Assembly (NCBI RefSeq): GCF_014647235.1
Contig: NZ_BMOU01000007.1
Span: 127,987 to 191,986 of the forward strand
Reading direction: 5' to 3'
DNA: 64,000 bases
Source of the DNA: Haloarcula pellucida
GTDB lineage: Archaea > Halobacteriota > Halobacteria > Halobacteriales > Haloarculaceae
Below are positions 44,746 to 52,137 of this stretch, in pieces; within the stretch, counting starts at the first letter, position 1; each line of letters starts with the position of its first letter. The notes beneath the pieces are model-generated. The model was not told where the DNA came from, did not search any database, and worked only from the letters and a program-made list of their open reading frames with translations. Made by a program: the position numbers and the translations under genes.

Positions 44746-45620
44746 TGGTCTGCCTCCTGAACTGCGCTCGCTTGCACGTGCGTCCCGTCGCCGTCAAGCG
44801 CCGACAGGATGGGGGTATCGGCGTTGGCGTCCGCGACTACCACTTCGGGCGCGCCGCCGGAGAGTGCCTCCTCGGCGGCCATTATCTTCCGGCCCATGAA
44901 CCCCTCGGCGGCGGCTTCGAGGGCGGCCCACTCCTCGCTCGTCTCGACCGACTCGATGAGCGTCGCGGGGTCGTCTGGGTCCTCGTAGACGCCCTCGACG
45001 TCGGTCAGGAGGACGAGCGTCGCGTCGAGTTCGCCGGCGATAGCCGCCGCCGAGCGGTCGGCGTCGGTGTTGACAGGGATGACCTGTTCTCGCGGCTCGT
45101 CGCCGCTCGAACCTTCCGAGGCGCTTCGCGCCTCGCTACCCGCCATAGGCGGGGCCGCAACAGGCGTGTACCCGTCTGAAAGCAGCGACTCCAGCAGGTC
45201 ACCGTTGACCTGCTTGATGGTGCCGGAGTGGTCGCCGCGCTTGATCTTCTTCTTGCCGTCCTCGACGACGCGGACGGCGGACTTGCGGGGGCCGTAGAGC
45301 AACTTGCCGTCCACGCCGTTCAGGCCGACGGCGTCGACGCCCTCGCTCTGGAGGCCGGCGACCAGTCGGGTGTTGAGGTGGCCGAAGGCCATCTCGAACA
45401 CTTCCATCGTCGTCTCGTCGGTGAAGCGGCCGACGACGCCACTCGGCGTCTCGACGTACTCCGGGTCGATGCCGAGTCGTTCGAGCGTCTCGTCGACTTT
45501 GGTCGAGCCGCCGTGAACCACGACGACCTGTTCGCCCTGTTCGACGAGTGATGCCACATCCGCGAGCGCCCCCGCTGGGTCAACAGCACGAGCGCCACCG
45601 ACTTTGATAACTACTGTCAT
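44742..45620 (-). CDS. argB: [LysW]-glutamate kinase (ArgB/LysZ)
   Basis: A 292-residue amino acid kinase: IKVGGARAVDP at the N-terminus, VVVVHGGSTKVDETL, GLNGVDGKLLYGPRKSA, NTDADRSAAAIAGEL and LLTDVEGVYEDPDDP. It phosphorylates the carrier-bound glutamate (or acetylglutamate). Residues about 153-178 between TPVAAPPM and QVIPVNTDAD are an extra segment, SEARSASEGSSGDEPRE, encoded by three palindromes (separate entry). The gene overlaps argD and follows argC by 18 bases. Confidence 0.93.
   Translation of the reverse strand: MTVVIKVGGARAVDPAGALADVASLVEQGEQVVVVHGGSTKVDETLERLGIDPEYVETPSGVVGRFTDETTMEVFEMAFGHLNTRLVAGLQSEGVDAVGLNGVDGKLLYGPRKSAVRVVEDGKKKIKRGDHSGTIKQVNGDLLESLLSDGYTPVAAPPMAGSEARSASEGSSGDEPREQVIPVNTDADRSAAAIAGELDATLVLLTDVEGVYEDPDDPATLIESVETSEEWAALEAAAEGFMGRKIMAAEEALSGGAPEVVVADANADTPILSALDGDGTHVQASAVQEADQ
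45092..45153. repeat. Three palindromes inserted in frame in argB
   Basis: GCGGC-TCGTC-GCCGC (45092-45106), CGAGGCGC-TTC-GCGCCTCG (45117-45135) and CCCGCC-ATA-GGCGGG (45139-45153) follow one another. The first, with its CTCGC/TCG flanks, is identical over about 20 bases to part of the argX element (46820-46839). The second has flanks GGGTAGCGAGG/CCTCGGA (minus strand) shared with the intergenic palindrome at 20253-20280. The reading frame stays open. Confidence 0.8.
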
Positions 45621-45638
45621 AGAAAGCTTCGTCAGGGA

Positions 45639-46676
45639 TTACGGTGCGCCGACGGGGTGGAGTCCCTGGAACTCCAGACCCGCCGTCTCCTCGAGGCCGA
45701 GGGCGACGTTGGCGGCGTGGACCGCCTGCCCGGCCGACCCCTTCATCATGTTGTCGATGGCCGAGAACACGACCAGCCGCTTGTTGGCGGGGTCGAGTTC
45801 GAAGCCGACTTCCGCCTTGTTCGTCCCCGCGACGGCCTTCGGTTCGGGGTAGCGGTAGACGCCGCCACCGCCGGCGACCAGCTCGACGAACGGTTCGTCC
45901 TCGTACTGGCCGCGGTAGGCTCCCCAGAGGTCGCCCTTCGAGACGGGACCGTCGGGGAAGACGTGACAGGTCGCGCTGGCGCCACGGACCATGTCCACCG
46001 CGTGGACGGTAAAGGAGACGTCGACGCCGAGGAACTGCTGAATCTCGGCCTCGTGACGGTGGCCCGTCGGGGCGTAGGGGCGGACGACGCCCGAGCGCTC
46101 GGGGTGGCTGGACGCCTCGCCGCCGCCGGCCCCGCCCTCGCTGGATCCGACCTTCACGTCGACGACGATCTGCTCGTCGCCGCCGAGAACGCCGTGTTCG
46201 AACAGCGGGAGCAGGCCCAGAATCGTCGCCGTGGCGTTACAGCCGCCGGAAGCGATGAGGTCCGCGCCCGCGAGGTTGTCGCGGTTGAGTTCCGGCAGTG
46301 CGTACTCGCTCTGTTCGAGCAGTTCGGGACGCGTGTGCCCGTCGTACCACTCGTCGTACTGTGCTTCGGTGTCCAGACGGAAGTCAGCCGAGAGGTCGAC
46401 GACCGTACCAGCGGCGTCCTGAAACTGGTCTATCTGCTCCATGGAGACGCCGTGGGGCGTCGCGGCGAACAGCACGTCAACCGATTCGAGGTCCTCGGGC
46501 GAGGAAAAGCGCAGGTCCGAGTGCCGGAGGTTCGGGTGCTGGTGGCCGACGGTCTTGTTCTCCTTCGACCGACTCGTGGCCTGTGCGAGTTCGAACTCGG
46601 GGTGGCCGTCGAGGATGCGGAGGAGTTCCCCGCCGGTGAACCCGGAGCCACCGACGACGCTGGCGGAGTACGTCAT
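45639..46676 (-). CDS. argC: [LysW]-glutamyl-phosphate reductase (ArgC/LysY)
   Basis: A 345-residue NADPH-dependent reductase. VVGGSGFTGGELLRIL is the Rossmann motif, LFAATPHGVSM the NADP block, ASGGCNATATILGL holds the catalytic cysteine, and GHRHEAEIQQFLG the conserved His region. It makes the semialdehyde on the carrier protein. The start overlaps the end of argX by four bases. Confidence 0.94.
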   Translation of the reverse strand: MTYSASVVGGSGFTGGELLRILDGHPEFELAQATSRSKENKTVGHQHPNLRHSDLRFSSPEDLESVDVLFAATPHGVSMEQIDQFQDAAGTVVDLSADFRLDTEAQYDEWYDGHTRPELLEQSEYALPELNRDNLAGADLIASGGCNATATILGLLPLFEHGVLGGDEQIVVDVKVGSSEGGAGGGEASSHPERSGVVRPYAPTGHRHEAEIQQFLGVDVSFTVHAVDMVRGASATCHVFPDGPVSKGDLWGAYRGQYEDEPFVELVAGGGGVYRYPEPKAVAGTNKAEVGFELDPANKRLVVFSAIDNMMKGSAGQAVHAANVALGLEETAGLEFQGLHPVGAP

Positions 46677-47593
46677 GCGGTGACCTCCGCGTCGCTCTCG
46701 CTTGCCGCCTTCGATTCGAGCCAGTCGACGACCGCTGCGGGCACGTCCACGTCGGTGACCTCGTTGAGCGCCTTGAACTCGACGGTGTGGTTGACCTCGT
46801 GGACCGTGTAGTCCTCCGCTCGCGGCTCGTCGCCGCTCGCGTTCCGGGTGTCGCTTTGCGACACCCCGACCTCCATCAAGTCGATACCCAACAGGCCGCC
46901 GCCGACGGCGGCCGACGCCTTCTCGACCAGTTCGAGCGCACGGTCGTCCAGTTCGAACTCGTTCGTCTCGGCACCCTTCGCGGCGTTGGTGAGCCAGTGG
47001 TCCGAGGAGCGGACCATCGCCGCGATGGGGTCGCCGTCGACGGCCAGCACGCGGATGTCCCGACCGGGTTTGTCGACGAACTCCTGGACGTAGAATATCT
47101 TGTGCTCGTAGTGGCCCAGCGTCTCCTTGTGTTCGAGGATGGCCTCGGCGGCCGAGCGGGAGTCGATTTTGGCCATCAGGCGACCCCACGACCCGACGAC
47201 GGGCTTCAGCACGCACGGGTAGCCGAAGTCCTCGATGGATTCCAGCGCGGCGTCTTTCGTGAACGCCACGTCGGTGTTAGGCGTCGGGACGCCCGCCTCG
47301 ACCAGCGCGAGGCTGTTTTTGACCTTGTCCGAACAGACCTCCGCGACGTCGGGGCCGTTGACGACCGGCACGTCGTAGGCCGCGGCGAACTTCGTCGCGT
47401 AGACGCTACGAGACGTCGCCAGACAGCGGTCGACGACGACGTCGAGACCCTCGAACTTCGCGGGAGGCTCGCTGATGTTGAACTGCTGTTTGCGGACGTC
47501 TATCTTCTCTATCTCGTGGTCACGGTCGCGCAGTTCCGAGAGCAGGAGCTTCTCGTCCCGGCGGATGCGCGAGTAGAGCATTCCGACTTTCAT
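46673..47593 (-). CDS. argX: Glutamate--[ArgW/LysW] ligase
   Basis: A 306-residue ATP-grasp ligase (LysX/ArgX) that attaches glutamate to the C-terminal Glu of ArgW. It starts MKVGMLYSRIRRDEKLLL; NGPDVAEVCSDKVKNSLAL, CVLKPVVGSWGRLMAK and YVQEFVDKPGRDIRVL are ATP-grasp blocks, and VHEVNHTVEFKAL ends the active site. Residues about 241-260 are an extra segment (VSQSDTRNASGDEPRAED) encoded by palindromes, between GIDLMEVG and YTVHEVNH. It lies 84 bases after lysW. Confidence 0.93.
   Translation of the reverse strand: MKVGMLYSRIRRDEKLLLSELRDRDHEIEKIDVRKQQFNISEPPAKFEGLDVVVDRCLATSRSVYATKFAAAYDVPVVNGPDVAEVCSDKVKNSLALVEAGVPTPNTDVAFTKDAALESIEDFGYPCVLKPVVGSWGRLMAKIDSRSAAEAILEHKETLGHYEHKIFYVQEFVDKPGRDIRVLAVDGDPIAAMVRSSDHWLTNAAKGAETNEFELDDRALELVEKASAAVGGGLLGIDLMEVGVSQSDTRNASGDEPRAEDYTVHEVNHTVEFKALNEVTDVDVPAAVVDWLESKAASESDAEVTA
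46820..46866. repeat. Palindromic element inserted in frame in argX
   Basis: GCGGC-TCGTC-GCCGC (46822-46836) is followed by GGGTGTCGC-TTT-GCGACACCC (46846-46866), both perfect. The first unit with its flanks is the same as in argB, 1.7 kb away. It codes for SGDEPR, as in argB, in the same reading frame and orientation. Confidence 0.8.
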
Positions 47594-47677
47594 GCTGTGT
47601 CCTCCGTGTGTTCGCGGGTCGCGGCGTCACGGGTCACAGTCGTATGCGACGCAACGCGCCGCGCCACCGCGAACACC

Positions 47678-47842
47678 TCACTCACCCCAGTCCTCTTCGA
47701 GCTCGGGTGCGGTGTCGAGCTCGACGGGGTCAGTGCCGACGACTTCGAGTTCGGCACCACAGGTCGCACAGTCGACGATCTCTCCGACTTCGAGGTTGTC
47801 GTGCAGGGAGACTTCCGCCCCGCACTCGATGCAGTCTGCCAT
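47678..47842 (-). CDS. lysW: Amino-group carrier protein ArgW/LysW
   Basis: A 54-residue carrier. It has a zinc-ribbon-like core CIECGAEV and CATCGAEL and ends in the hallmark EEDWGE, whose terminal Glu takes the glutamate or aminoadipate. The ATG at 47842 is supported by an ATTTTAAG box (47869-47876) about 30 bp upstream. This means argW-argX-argC-argB-argD-argE-argF can be transcribed from their own promoter, apart from argG-argH. Confidence 0.93.
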   Translation of the reverse strand: MADCIECGAEVSLHDNLEVGEIVDCATCGAELEVVGTDPVELDTAPELEEDWGE

Positions 47843-48004
47843 TGTACCGTTCTCTCGCGCCCGCACCCACTTAAAATCTTCGAACCTATCAGTACCGATT
47901 AGTAACCCATACTGCCATCTAATGGCGTCTAAAAGCAAATTACCGCGTGTTCCCGAACACTGTATCAGATTTATGGTACAATCACCCCTCGCGGGGCTCG
48001 TCGC

Positions 48005-49498
48005 TCACACATAGCGGTCGACCTCCGATAGACGGCGGTCGTGTGCGCGCTCTACGGCGTCGGCGGCCGTCTGGACAGTTTCCCGGTGGCCAGCGAGCAC
48101 TTCTTCGGCGACCGACAGTTGGTCGGCCACGGCCTCGGGTGCGGGGCCGCCGCGGGAGTCGCGCATGGCGACGCTCTCGGTGGGGTCGAGGGCGGCCTCG
48201 ACGGCCTCCCGGTCGACGAACTGCGAGAGCGGGTCGCCGAGGACGTCCTCCGCGACGGCCGAGATAGCCTCGTAGTCCGGGGCGTCCTCCTCTGGGCCGA
48301 GGCCCGCGGCGACCTCGGCCACCACTTCGTGGGCCGTGCGGAACGGGACGCCGGCCATCGCCAGCAAGTCCGCCACGCCCGTCGCGGTGGCGAACCCCTC
48401 GGTGGCCGCGGCCGCCAGCGTCTCGGCGGGCCACTCGGCCGTCGCGACCGCACCGGCCGCGACCTCGACGCTCTCGGTGACGCTGTCGATGGCGTCCCAC
48501 GCGTGCCGGCCCGCGCGTTGCAGGTCGCGGTTGTACGCGCGCGGTTGCCCCTTCAGGTTCGTCAGCAGGCCGTTCAGCCCCGCCGTCGCGTCGCCGGTGC
48601 GACCACGGACGAGTTCCAGCGTGTCGGGGTTCTTCTTCTGGGGCATGATGGAACTCGTGGAGGCGTAGTCGTCGTCGAGTTCGACGTGGCCCTTGCTGGC
48701 CATCACGACGACATCCTCGGCCAGACCGGAGAGCGTCGTCGCGAGCGTCGCGACGGCGCTCGTGACCTCCACGAGGAAGTCCCGCGTCGCCGAGGCGTCC
48801 ATCGAGTTCTCGACCACCGAGTCGAACCCGAGCAGTTCGGCGGTGCGCTCGCGGTCCACGTCGAAGGGCGTGCCGGCGAAGGCGGCCGACCCGAGCGGGT
48901 TCTGGTTGACGCGCTCGTAGGCGTCGAGCAGGCGCGCGGTGTCGCGCTGGAGCGCCTGTTCGTAGGACAGCACCCAGTGGGCCACCGTCGTCGGTTGTGC
49001 TGGCTGAAGGTGGGTGTAGCCGGGCATCACCGTCTCCGCTTCCTCACGGGCCACGTCCAGCAACCGCTCGCGGGCGCCGACGACCGTCTCGACCAGTTCG
49101 AGGATATCTTCACGCAGGCGGTAGCGGATGCAGGCGGCCACCTCGTCGTTGCGCGAGCGGGCGGTGTGCATCTTCCCGCCCTCCGGGCCGACGCGGTCGA
49201 TGACCGCGCTCTCGATGGCCTCGTGGACGTCCTCGCCGTCGGGCAGTTCGCCGTGCCCGGCCTCCTCGACGTCGTCCAGCGCCGCCAGTATCTCGCCGAC
49301 CGTCTCGCGGTCGACGACGTCCTGCTCTTCGAGCATGACGACGTGGGCGCGGTCGACGGCGAGGTCGGCCGCGAAGATGCGCTCGTCGTCGGCGAGCGAG
49401 GAGAGGAACGAGCGTGCCGGCCCGCCCGCGAAGCGGTCGCGGCGGACCACCGTCTCGTCGTCCGGTTCGTGTCCGGCGTCGTCCTCTCCGTCGCCCAT
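48005..49498 (-). CDS. argH: Argininosuccinate lyase
   Basis: A 497-residue enzyme that splits argininosuccinate into arginine and fumarate. The fumarase-superfamily signature is SSIMPQKKNPDTLELVRG; MHTARSRNDEVAA and YTHLQPAQPTTVAHW are further active-site blocks. It starts four bases after argG and ends 163 bp before lysW; the gap holds CCCC-TCGC-GGGG (about 47984-47995) and the AT-rich lysW promoter. Confidence 0.95.
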   Translation of the reverse strand: MGDGEDDAGHEPDDETVVRRDRFAGGPARSFLSSLADDERIFAADLAVDRAHVVMLEEQDVVDRETVGEILAALDDVEEAGHGELPDGEDVHEAIESAVIDRVGPEGGKMHTARSRNDEVAACIRYRLREDILELVETVVGARERLLDVAREEAETVMPGYTHLQPAQPTTVAHWVLSYEQALQRDTARLLDAYERVNQNPLGSAAFAGTPFDVDRERTAELLGFDSVVENSMDASATRDFLVEVTSAVATLATTLSGLAEDVVVMASKGHVELDDDYASTSSIMPQKKNPDTLELVRGRTGDATAGLNGLLTNLKGQPRAYNRDLQRAGRHAWDAIDSVTESVEVAAGAVATAEWPAETLAAAATEGFATATGVADLLAMAGVPFRTAHEVVAEVAAGLGPEEDAPDYEAISAVAEDVLGDPLSQFVDREAVEAALDPTESVAMRDSRGGPAPEAVADQLSVAEEVLAGHRETVQTAADAVERAHDRRLSEVDRYV

Positions 49499-49502
49499 GG
49501 GA

Positions 49503-50801
49503 TTACTCCTCCGAGGACTCGCCGCTCACGGCGTTGCCGTTCGCGTGGTCCGAGGCCTCCCCGTGGTCGTCCTCGCCACCGTCGGGAACGGCCGTGCCCT
49601 TCTTCGCGTTCTCTAAGATGCCGTTGGCGAGACGGGACTGGAAGCCGTGGTACTTCGCGACGCCGGTGGCGTCCTGCTGGGTGATGCCGCCGGTGACGTC
49701 CTCCTCGTCGAAGGAGGCCGCAGACTCGCTGTAGACGGCGTAGTCGGACTCGCGGGAGACCGGGCGGCAGTGCCCGCCTTCGAGCTTCACGGTGACGGAC
49801 CCGGTGACGCGCTCGTTCGTGTCGTCGATGAACGCTTCGAGTGCGGAGACGAGCGGCGCGTCCACGAGGCCCTCGTAGGCCTTCTGGGACCACTGCTGGT
49901 CGACCTGCTGTTTGAACGCGCGCTCTTCCTGCGTGAGGACGAGGCCTTCGAGCGCCTCGTGCGCGGTGAGCAGTACCGTCGCCGCGGGGTGCTCGTAGTT
50001 CTCGCGGACCTTCAGACCGAGCATGCGGTCCTCCATCATGTCCGTGCGGCCGATGCCGTGGGCGCCGGCCTGCTCGTTGAGTTGCTCGATGAGTTCGACC
50101 GTCCCCAGTTCCTCGCCGTCGACGGCGACGGCCTCGCCGTCTTCGAACTCGATATCGACGAGTTCGGCGTCCTTGCCGGAGGGGTTCTCGGTCCACTTGT
50201 AGATGTCGTCCTCGGGAATCGTCGAGGGGTCTTCGAGTTCAGAGCCCTCGATGGACCGGCTCCAGAGGTTCGTGTCGATGGAGTAGCGGCCGCCGTCGCC
50301 GCCCTCGACGGGGAGGCCCTTCTCTTGGGCGTACTCGTTCTCCCACTCGCGGGTGAGGCCGAGTTCGCGCACGGGGGCGATGACCTCCATGTCGGAGTCG
50401 CGCCAGATGGCCTCGAAACGCAGTTGGTCGTTGCCCTTGCCGGTACAGCCGTGGGCGATGCCGTTACACCCCTCCTCTTCGGCCACCGAGAGGATGGCCT
50501 TCGCGATGACCGGGCGGGCGAGCGCGGTGCCCAGCGGGTAGCCCTGATAGTCGGCGTTGGCCTTCACGGCCTTGAGACAGAGGTCGGCGAACTCCTCTTT
50601 CGCGTCGACGACGTACTGCTCGACGCCGAGTGCTTCGGCCGTCTCCTCGGCCTCCTCGAACTCGTAGTCGGGCTGGCCGACGTCGACGGTGACGCCGATG
50701 ACCTCGTCGTAGCCGTACTCCTCTTTCAGCAGCGATACGCAGACTGTCGTGTCGAGCCCACCGGAGAAGGCGAGCGCGACGGTTCCGTTTCCGTCTGACA
50801 T
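49503..50801 (-). CDS. argG: Argininosuccinate synthase
   Basis: A 432-residue enzyme joining citrulline and aspartate. The N-terminal P-loop-like VALAFSGGLDTTVC, then GCTGKGNDQLRFE and VFGRTDMMEDRMLG-type sequence (GIGRTDMMEDRMLGLK) are diagnostic. The C-terminal 40 residues form an acidic tail. The ATG at 50801 begins at the family N-terminus. It leads the argG-argH pair and is preceded, after 120 nt, by an Arg-rich leader peptide (separate entry). Confidence 0.95.
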   Translation of the reverse strand: MSDGNGTVALAFSGGLDTTVCVSLLKEEYGYDEVIGVTVDVGQPDYEFEEAEETAEALGVEQYVVDAKEEFADLCLKAVKANADYQGYPLGTALARPVIAKAILSVAEEEGCNGIAHGCTGKGNDQLRFEAIWRDSDMEVIAPVRELGLTREWENEYAQEKGLPVEGGDGGRYSIDTNLWSRSIEGSELEDPSTIPEDDIYKWTENPSGKDAELVDIEFEDGEAVAVDGEELGTVELIEQLNEQAGAHGIGRTDMMEDRMLGLKVRENYEHPAATVLLTAHEALEGLVLTQEERAFKQQVDQQWSQKAYEGLVDAPLVSALEAFIDDTNERVTGSVTVKLEGGHCRPVSRESDYAVYSESAASFDEEDVTGGITQQDATGVAKYHGFQSRLANGILENAKKGTAVPDGGEDDHGEASDHANGNAVSGESSEE

Positions 50802-50917
50802 AGTTGTGTACTCTGTGGGTTCCGTGGTGTGACTGTCGGTTTGGACTGACACGCCGGACAGCCGACCGGCGGTACTCGGAGTCGAAACGAACCGTGAAAC
50901 GAAGTGAGGAGAGTAGT

Positions 50918-50935
50918 GGGCCTAGCAGAGGGCCC
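50918..50935 (-). promoter_or_regulatory. Hairpin over the end of the argG leader peptide
   Basis: In the transcript, GGGCC pairs with GGCCC across an 8-nt loop. The hairpin covers the last codons and the TAG stop of the leader ORF, and is followed by pyrimidine-rich sequence with TTTC runs. A ribosome stalled on the Arg codons just upstream would leave the hairpin free to form or to be disrupted, as in an attenuator. Confidence 0.5.
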
Positions 50936-51017
50936 GTCGTCGTCGTCGGCTCGGGGAGAAGCGGACGGACCGCTCGTCGGCGGCGGCGAGCGCGTCGGCG
51001 ACGGTGGTCCGCGTCAT
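50922..51017 (-). CDS. Arg-rich leader peptide of argG
   Basis: A 31-codon ORF, MTRTTVADALAAADERSV then RFSPSRRRRRALC. Eight of 31 codons are Arg, five in a row (CGA four times, then CGG), and CGA is a rare choice in this genome. TATA-like CTATTAGT (51044-51051) lies about 30 bp before the ATG, so a leaderless argG transcript would start with this peptide. It ends inside a hairpin, 120 nt before argG. Function is inferred: sensing of charged tRNA-Arg. Confidence 0.6.
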   Translation of the reverse strand: MTRTTVADALAAADERSVRFSPSRRRRRALC

Positions 51018-51109
51018 GTACTTGCGACTACCGTAGGTCCCGTACTAATAGCTTCCGTGTTCGAGAAGGCGTGGTTATCAGTCACACGGGGACTGCTGAC
51101 AGAGTGTCG

Positions 51110-51919
51110 TCAGTACCCGCCGTCGGGGGCCGGGACTGTCTCGTTGGTGGTCGTGTTCGCGTCGGGCAGGTCGCCGGTCTCGGCCTCGACGGTCGTGTCG
51201 GCCGTCGTGTTCACGGTCGTGTCGGTGTCGTTCGTCTCCGCATCCACCGTCACGGTCGCCTCGGCGTCGGCACCCGTCTCGTTGCGCTCGCCGCGGTTCT
51301 CTCGTGCCTCGGAGCCGCGGTCGGCTGCCGGGCCGACGCCTTCGCCGACGTCGTTACCGGCGATACTGCGTGCGATTTCGGCCACTTCGGGGCCGGTCAG
51401 TTCCTCGGAGCGGTCGGCCAGCGAGCGGACCGCCGCCATATCGACGCCCTCTGCTTCGAGCGCCTCGGCGGGCAGCGTACTCGCCGTCTCGTTGGTCTGG
51501 GTGGCCAGTCGCTCGACGGTTCGGGTCTCGGCGTGGAGTTGGGCCGTCCGGGCGCGGTACTCGCCCTCGCTCATCGACCCGTTCTCGCGGGCCTGCTGGA
51601 GGGCCGCCTTGCGCTGTCGGAGTGCTTCGAGGCGCACCTCTAGCTCGCCGGTCTCCTCGGCGACGACGGCCGCGCGGGCGTTGTCGGTGTTGGCCTTCGC
51701 GACGCTGATACCGTACGCGCGGGCCTCGACCTCACCGCCGAGTTCGGCGCCCTGCACGCCGACCGCGCCGGCGAGCTGTGCCCCGGGGGCGACGGTCGCG
51801 TTCTCACTGCGCTGTTCGGTCTGGGTCGACGTCTCCTGTGCCATCGTGGCCGCTGGCACCGCGGCCAGTGCGCTCGTCACGAGCAGGAGGGCCAGCAGTG
51901 CCGGAGTGGCTCGTCTCAT
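51110..51919 (-). CDS. Exported coiled-coil protein
   Basis: A 269-residue protein with a Sec signal peptide (MRRATPALLALLLVTSALAAVPAATMA, shown in full to position 27 only in outline), an Ala-rich middle with a helical, charged stretch VRLEALRQRKAALQQAREN likely to form a coiled coil, and a Thr/Asn/Asp-rich C-terminal tail. No anchor is visible, so it is secreted or held by partners. It lies directly after the membrane-anchored HTH gene on the same strand, and the two may work together. Function unknown. Confidence 0.7.
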   Translation of the reverse strand: MRRATPALLALLLVTSALAAVPAATMAQETSTQTEQRSENATVAPGAQLAGAVGVQGAELGGEVEARAYGISVAKANTDNARAAVVAEETGELEVRLEALRQRKAALQQARENGSMSEGEYRARTAQLHAETRTVERLATQTNETASTLPAEALEAEGVDMAAVRSLADRSEELTGPEVAEIARSIAGNDVGEGVGPAADRGSEARENRGERNETGADAEATVTVDAETNDTDTTVNTTADTTVEAETGDLPDANTTTNETVPAPDGGY

Positions 51920-51982
51920 CGTGTCCACTGCTTGGCCCCCTATCCACGTATAAACCCCTCACCGTCAGCCCGGTTCGTCGCC

Positions 51983-52002
51983 GATTAAACCGGATTAAAC
52001 CG
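51983..52002. promoter_or_regulatory. Tandem 10-bp direct repeat upstream of the exported protein
   Basis: GATTAAACCG occurs twice head to tail, about 65-85 bp before the start of the gene at 51919. One helical turn apart, it could bind a regulator on one DNA face. The promoter itself is more likely GTATAAAC at 51948-51955. Confidence 0.35.
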
Positions 52003-52077
52003 CAGGACAGCGACCGCACGCGGGGAAACGGAGTGATGAAACGCCGGAACAGTTATAGGAACAATTGAAACGATTCA

Positions 52078-52113
52078 CACACCGACCGCACCGCCGTCGT
52101 GCGGTCGGGTGTG
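52078..52113 (-). terminator. Strong hairpin after the membrane-anchored HTH gene
   Basis: Arms at 52078-52091 and 52099-52113 pair with one bulged G and a 7-nt loop, giving 14 base pairs. It begins 25 bases after the stop codon, so it probably ends or stabilises the 3' end of that mRNA. Confidence 0.6.
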
Positions 52114-52137
52114 CATTGATTTTCAATGGCTACGATA

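Noticed and set aside
44746-45179. Plus-strand ORFs across the argB palindromes
   Set aside because: Antisense to argB; no coding features.
46091-46104. CCCGAGCGCTCGGG palindrome in argC
   Set aside because: It lies in a region (SSHPERSG) that I expect to be conserved in ArgC proteins, so it is probably a chance result of codon choice, not an insertion.
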